Shown here: piece by piece, positions 22,816 through 25,894 of the stretch
How the letters are laid out: each line of letters opens with the position of its first letter
Position numbering within the stretch: the first letter of the stretch is position 1
Assembly: GCA_964579305.1 (NCBI GenBank)
Contig: CAZOGY010000042.1
Span: forward strand, 1 to 25,894
Reading direction: 5' to 3'
DNA: 25,894 nt
Source: JBCBWG01 sp964579305
Lineage (GTDB): Bacteria; Pseudomonadota; Alphaproteobacteria; Rhizobiales; Hyphomicrobiaceae
The notes under the pieces: generated by a model
What the model was told of the DNA's origin: nothing
The model's database searches: none
What the model saw: the letters and a program-made list of their open reading frames with translations, nothing else
Program-made: the position numbers and the translations under genes

Positions 22816-23039
22816 TCTGCGGTCCGTACCTGCTTTTGAGTGGCTCGATTCCGTTATGGCCCGTTTGCGGCGTCTCGAGATCGATTGGCTGAGGTGTGTC
22901 CGCTGGCGACAGTGTATGACCAATCCGCCAAGTACGACCTGAGTGAGCTTCGTCGGCACGTGCGCCCGCAATCGTCGCGAGTGTCATGCGTTTTATGGTC
23001 GATGCGACGCGGGACCACCTCCCACCGACCAGATACAAA

Positions 23040-23064
23040 GAAACCGGCCCGATTGGCCGGTTTC
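23040..23064 (-). terminator. Intrinsic terminator of the amidase gene
   Basis: GAAACCGGCC and GGCCGGTTTC form a perfect 10-bp stem with a 5-nt loop. Read on the minus strand, the stem is followed by a T-rich run (TTTCTTTGT), which is what an intrinsic terminator needs. It lies 83 nt after the amidase stop. On the plus strand the following bases are less T-rich, but some bidirectional function is possible. Confidence 0.75.
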
Positions 23065-23146
23065 GTCATTTCAGGAAGTTTTTCATTATAAGGCAAGCGA
23101 CCACATCGGTGTCGGCGACCCGGTCAACCAGCCAGGCCGCGCTCGC

Positions 23147-24517
23147 TTAAAGCGGGAAGCGTGTCGTCGGGTCGCTGAAATAACGGTCGACCGCTTCGCT
23201 GATCGAGGTGGCAACGCGCTCGCGCCACTTATCGGAGTTCAGGTTCCGTGCGTCGCGGCGATTGGAGATATAGGCCAGCTCAATCAGGATTGATGGGACC
23301 TTGGCCGTGCGCAGCACGCGGAAACCAGCCCGCTTATCGGGATCGCGCCGCATGTTGGTTGATCCCGACATGTATTTGACGACGTTGTCGGAAATCGCGG
23401 TCGTGCGATGCCAGTTGTTCTCCACCTCGCGCTGAGCAAGATCCGTGAGGATTTTCTGGATCGTCCCAACGTCGGTGGCCACTTTCTGAACGCGCGACAT
23501 CTCGCCTTTGCTAAGCTTCGTCAGGACCTGTCGCGTGACTTCCTTGCGTGCGGTGCCGCGCAGCCGTGCCGCCGTTCGCTGCCGCAACGAATAGATCGTC
23601 GCCCCGCGCGCACGTGACCCTGCGTAATCGGCATGGACGGAGATAAACAGGTCAGCATTGTTGCGCTCAGCAAGTGAGATCCGCCGGCCGAGCGGAATGA
23701 AGATGTCGGTCGAGCGCGTCATGATCACGCGATAGCGGCCAGTCGCCAAAAGCTTATCGCGCAACTTCAGGCCAAACTTGAGAACGACGTTTTTCTCCTG
23801 AAGGCCGAACCGCTTTGCCCCCGAATCGCGCCCGCCGTGACCTGGATCGACAACGATGAGCGGCTTTGCGGATTTTTTGCGCAGCTCTTGCGGCGAAGCG
23901 GCCGGTTTTGGCGTTGGCGGCTGGAATTTTGGCAGCGCGGCCTTGATGCCAAGCCCCATCGCGGCCTGTTGAACCTTGCTGCGTTCCGCCGACTGTTGCG
24001 CTTCGAATGCAGCCTTCGCCCGCAACGGCAAGATATCAATCACCAATTCAGGTGTGCGGGTTTTCGGATTGTCACGAATAAGGGCCCGGTTGATCACAAC
24101 CGGCTCACTCACATTGATGACGATCCGGGTCTTGTCAGCCGAGGCCAGCCCCCCGCGGAACGATGTCACGACGCCGATTTGTTTGTCAGGCGCGCTCGGA
24201 AGCAGAAAGTTCACCCGGCCCATGTCGACCACGACACGGTTGGGCCGCTCCAGTGCGGTCACTTGAAATGGTGTCGCCTTGGACAGCGACACGATGAACC
24301 GTGTGCGCGGATCCTTTTTCGGCTGTTCGATGCCGATGATCTTGGACACGAGGTTTGAAAGCCCCGATCCAATGGACGTGGATTGCCCGGCCGTACCGCT
24401 GGCTTCAGCGCCCGTCGTGCTCGCCATCACGCAAGCCGCGGCACACACAAAAGCCCAAACGCCCCCGTTGAGCCACGCCCGCGATCCCGCAGCGTGCGCC
24501 CCTTGGCATAAGTTCAT
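23147..24517 (-). CDS. N-acetylmuramoyl-L-alanine amidase, AmiC-like (AMIN + Amidase_3)
   Basis: This periplasmic zinc hydrolase cuts the peptide from MurNAc and splits septal peptidoglycan during division. The protein (456 aa) has an N-terminal signal region (hydrophobic about 17-33). An AMIN domain (about 70-165) targets it to the wall or septum. A Pro/Lys linker leads to the Amidase_3 domain (about 219-450). Zinc ligands are His227 (DPGHGGRDSGA), Glu241 (EKNVV) and His295 (SVHAD); the catalytic Glu413 lies in ILIELAYIS. An insertion rich in Arg/Lys (about 320-360) may be the autoinhibitory helix that EnvC/LytM-type activators displace. The start at 24517 fits the signal peptide; the frame is open back to 24883 but that part looks non-coding. 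A terminator follows. Confidence 0.93.
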   Translation of the reverse strand: MNLCQGAHAAGSRAWLNGGVWAFVCAAACVMASTTGAEASGTAGQSTSIGSGLSNLVSKIIGIEQPKKDPRTRFIVSLSKATPFQVTALERPNRVVVDMGRVNFLLPSAPDKQIGVVTSFRGGLASADKTRIVINVSEPVVINRALIRDNPKTRTPELVIDILPLRAKAAFEAQQSAERSKVQQAAMGLGIKAALPKFQPPTPKPAASPQELRKKSAKPLIVVDPGHGGRDSGAKRFGLQEKNVVLKFGLKLRDKLLATGRYRVIMTRSTDIFIPLGRRISLAERNNADLFISVHADYAGSRARGATIYSLRQRTAARLRGTARKEVTRQVLTKLSKGEMSRVQKVATDVGTIQKILTDLAQREVENNWHRTTAISDNVVKYMSGSTNMRRDPDKRAGFRVLRTAKVPSILIELAYISNRRDARNLNSDKWRERVATSISEAVDRYFSDPTTRFPL

Positions 24518-24934
24518 GCGACGACCCCCGTCTACGCAAACTCTGTCCGAATCATTCGGACTGAGGATGTGTCGCTCCCAAAAGTGGCGTTTGAGAGATA
24601 CAGCGAAGGCGTTTCTGTCTGATTTAACCGAAATCCCAAACTTTAGAGATCCGGCGTTGACATCCGCAAAAATGCTGATCTCGCGCACAAGTTCTTGCAC
24701 AAGGTCAGCACGATGCAGGGCACGGGGCGTCGAGATCACCGTGTGCGACAGCGCGCTTGGCAGATACGCTGCGCCCGCCCGGAAGTCGGCTCGGTTCAGC
24801 CAAGCCGCACCAAGGTGGCCCGGCCGCGCGGCCGGGACCTCTGCCGGTTCAAGCGGTTGCGCCTGAACGACAAGATGCAACACCCATCAAAAACCGAGAT
24901 CAAGGCAGGTGAACGCATGCGAACCTGATTTGAT
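24518..24934. promoter_or_regulatory. Intergenic region upstream of the amidase
   Basis: A 417-nt region upstream of the amidase, downstream of the XRE-type regulator gene. It is AT-richer around 24580-24680 and holds the inverted repeat listed next. TTAACC, resembling half a CtrA box, occurs near 24624. No convincing -35/-10 pair, RNA gene or other coding sequence was found. Confidence 0.4.
24545..24561. promoter_or_regulatory. Perfect inverted repeat close to the amidase start
   Basis: GTCCGAA and TTCGGAC are exact complements around TCA, ending 27 nt before the amidase ATG. The centre contains GAATC, a GANTC site for the cell-cycle methyltransferase CcrM. It could be an operator or, in RNA, a leader hairpin. 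Confidence 0.4.
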
Positions 24935-25720
24935 CTAAGGCACCAATCGCGCAAATCCATCGCGCGTCGCCTCATCCAAAAGCCCGCGATACTCGCCATA
25001 TCGCGCAGCGTCCTGACGGATCTCGCCAAACTCGTCGGTGTCCATGAGGTCCCGCTTGACGTAGACGATCGGCGCACTGACCGGCACGCTGACAGCGCCG
25101 GCCCGGCTGACGGTCGTGATCAGTCCGCGCATCATCCCAAGTTGGTCGAGTTGCGACACGATAATCGTGCGCATCGCCCCGCGGGTCAGCGACACGAGGT
25201 GCATGAACGAGGACGACGACGGCACATGCAAGCGGCCGCGATGATTGTAGGCAGCGTCTGGCCGCGAGAACTCCTCAAAAACGAGGCTTGGCCATTCCGG
25301 ATCCCAAGTGATCTCGGTGCGATAGGCAATCACGAGATCAGCCACGGTGAACCCGGGCCGCAAGGTCAGGTAACTGCCGATCAGATGTTCGACGGCCGGG
25401 CGGGTGTAGGCCCCCATGTAGACGGGTGCGACGTCCGAGCCGGGTGCTGGATTGCCTGGCACGTCGGATGGGACATCATAGTATGTGGCCTTGCCGGTCC
25501 AGTCGGCCCGCACCTGTTCGAAATCCAGCCCGAGCACCATGGCGACGTCGAACAGCGTTTGGTCACGCACGTTCTGGCCGCTGAGCATGTTTTGGATCGT
25601 TTTTTCATGGCAGTCGGCCGCATCCGCAAGCTCAGCCTGCGTCATTTTCTTCTCGATCAGGGCCGTCCGAATGCGGGCGATCGCTTCTCGACGCGATGCT
25701 GACGGTCCATTGCCGCTCAT
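24935..25720 (-). CDS. XRE-type helix-turn-helix protein with uncharacterised C-terminal domain
   Basis: The protein (261 aa) has an N-terminal Cro/C1-type helix-turn-helix at about 14-68 (IRTALIEKKMTQAELADAADCHEKTIQNMLSG). After a Pro-rich linker comes a domain of about 160 residues with motifs VYMGAYTRPAVEHLIGSYLTLRPGF, YRTEITWDPEWPSLVFEE, HRGRLHVPSSSSFMHLVS and SAPIVYVK. I recall this combination from other alphaproteobacteria, but no function or ligand is known to me. It is probably a regulator with a sensory or protein-binding domain. The start at 25720 has AAGGTGG about 9 nt upstream; the frame is open further to 25891 with unlike sequence. It precedes the amidase gene on the same strand with a 417-nt gap. 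Confidence 0.85.
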   Translation of the reverse strand: MSGNGPSASRREAIARIRTALIEKKMTQAELADAADCHEKTIQNMLSGQNVRDQTLFDVAMVLGLDFEQVRADWTGKATYYDVPSDVPGNPAPGSDVAPVYMGAYTRPAVEHLIGSYLTLRPGFTVADLVIAYRTEITWDPEWPSLVFEEFSRPDAAYNHRGRLHVPSSSSFMHLVSLTRGAMRTIIVSQLDQLGMMRGLITTVSRAGAVSVPVSAPIVYVKRDLMDTDEFGEIRQDAARYGEYRGLLDEATRDGFARLVP

Positions 25721-25894
25721 GCCGATTTTCCACCTTGCGCGTTGGGACAGACCCACAGCGTAATCGGCGATTGTGAACAAACAAGCGTCGCGGCGCATCA
25801 AACCGCTGTTTTGGTCTACGGGCGCCGGCACGCTCGCTGGAACGGCAGACGCCGACGGACACGGCCGGCCCAAAGTCAGGGCCAGCCGCACCTG
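25721..25894. other. Upstream end of the window
   Basis: The leader of the minus-strand regulator gene and the window edge. No feature beyond the ribosome-binding site AAGGTGG can be supported. Confidence 0.3.

Larger units (their letters stand above)
22347..23039. other. Nearly gene-free region between rpoH and the amidase
   Basis: About 700 nt with only small open frames on either strand, none with a known family pattern. It holds a hairpin soon after rpoH and one weak candidate gene, both listed. I looked for tmRNA, RNase P, SRP and tRNA hallmarks and saw none. It may be decayed sequence or host an unrecognised RNA. Confidence 0.4.

Noticed and set aside
22840..23091. Small frame overlapping the amidase terminator
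   Set aside because: It reads through the terminator hairpin and has no protein-like features.
24518..24883. 122-codon upstream extension of the amidase frame
   Set aside because: It would bury the signal peptide in mid-protein, has no family similarity, and overlaps an AT-richer regulatory-looking region with a perfect inverted repeat.
1..25894. tRNA, rRNA, CRISPR, insertion sequence or phage genes
   Set aside because: I looked for T-loop motifs, regular direct repeats with spacers, transposase motifs and terminal inverted repeats, and found none. The short tandem repeats at the gaps have no spacers.

Overview
The window looks like a core chromosomal segment of an alphaproteobacterium, most likely from Hyphomicrobiales (Rhizobiales) or close relatives. 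The base composition is GC-rich. It carries the alphaproteobacterial cell-cycle phosphotransferase ChpT, an EipA-type DUF1134 envelope protein, an alphaproteobacterial RpoH, and small secreted Cys proteins of a kind I associate with this group. The species cannot be named from the sequence. The source is a draft assembly: three runs of exactly 100 N (9680-9779, 12299-12398, 15064-15163) all fall between genes. Two of them abut clear short tandem repeats.

Layout. 305-2885: an SDR-type epimerase/dehydratase, then guaA (GMP synthase). 2953-4161 (minus): a proline-rich, single-span membrane protein convergent with guaA. 4350-5487: an NnrU-family membrane protein and a MOSC-domain protein. 5611-9553: a YfgM-like TPR protein, bamB and der, the same gene order as in E. 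coli. 9821-12263: a small secreted GLG1-type Cys-rich protein, holC and rlmJ (overlapping by ATGA), then a second small secreted Cys protein preceded by a 12-bp palindrome. 12426-13676 (minus): a stand-alone receiver protein and chpT. 14034-18166: cysQ, eipA, a membrane-anchored coiled-coil protein and a short tail-anchored protein. 18564-19319: a HutC-type GntR regulator with its own promoter and a candidate operator. 19350-19901 (minus): a small membrane protein opposite rluD. 19971-22346: an RluD-family pseudouridine synthase, a structured leader of about 430 nt, and rpoH. 22347-23146: nearly gene-free. 23147-25720 (minus): an AmiC-like amidase with a good intrinsic terminator, and an XRE-type regulator with an unfamiliar C-terminal domain.

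The recurring theme is envelope biogenesis and its control. BamB and the YfgM-like protein serve outer-membrane and secreted protein folding. EipA and the AMIN-amidase serve envelope integrity and septal peptidoglycan. ChpT and a receiver belong to the CtrA-type phosphorelay. RpoH handles proteotoxic stress. The rest is housekeeping: GMP synthesis, ribosome maturation, the replication clamp loader, and PAP turnover.

I see no mobile element, CRISPR array, phage gene, rRNA or tRNA, and no convincing novel multi-gene system. The most interesting signals are regulatory. The rpoH ribosome-binding site can pair with a perfect 6-nt complement just upstream, as an RNA thermometer or translational switch would. 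There are also perfect inverted repeats upstream of the GntR gene, the amidase gene and a small secreted-protein gene. These are readings by eye; no fold energies or database searches were run.
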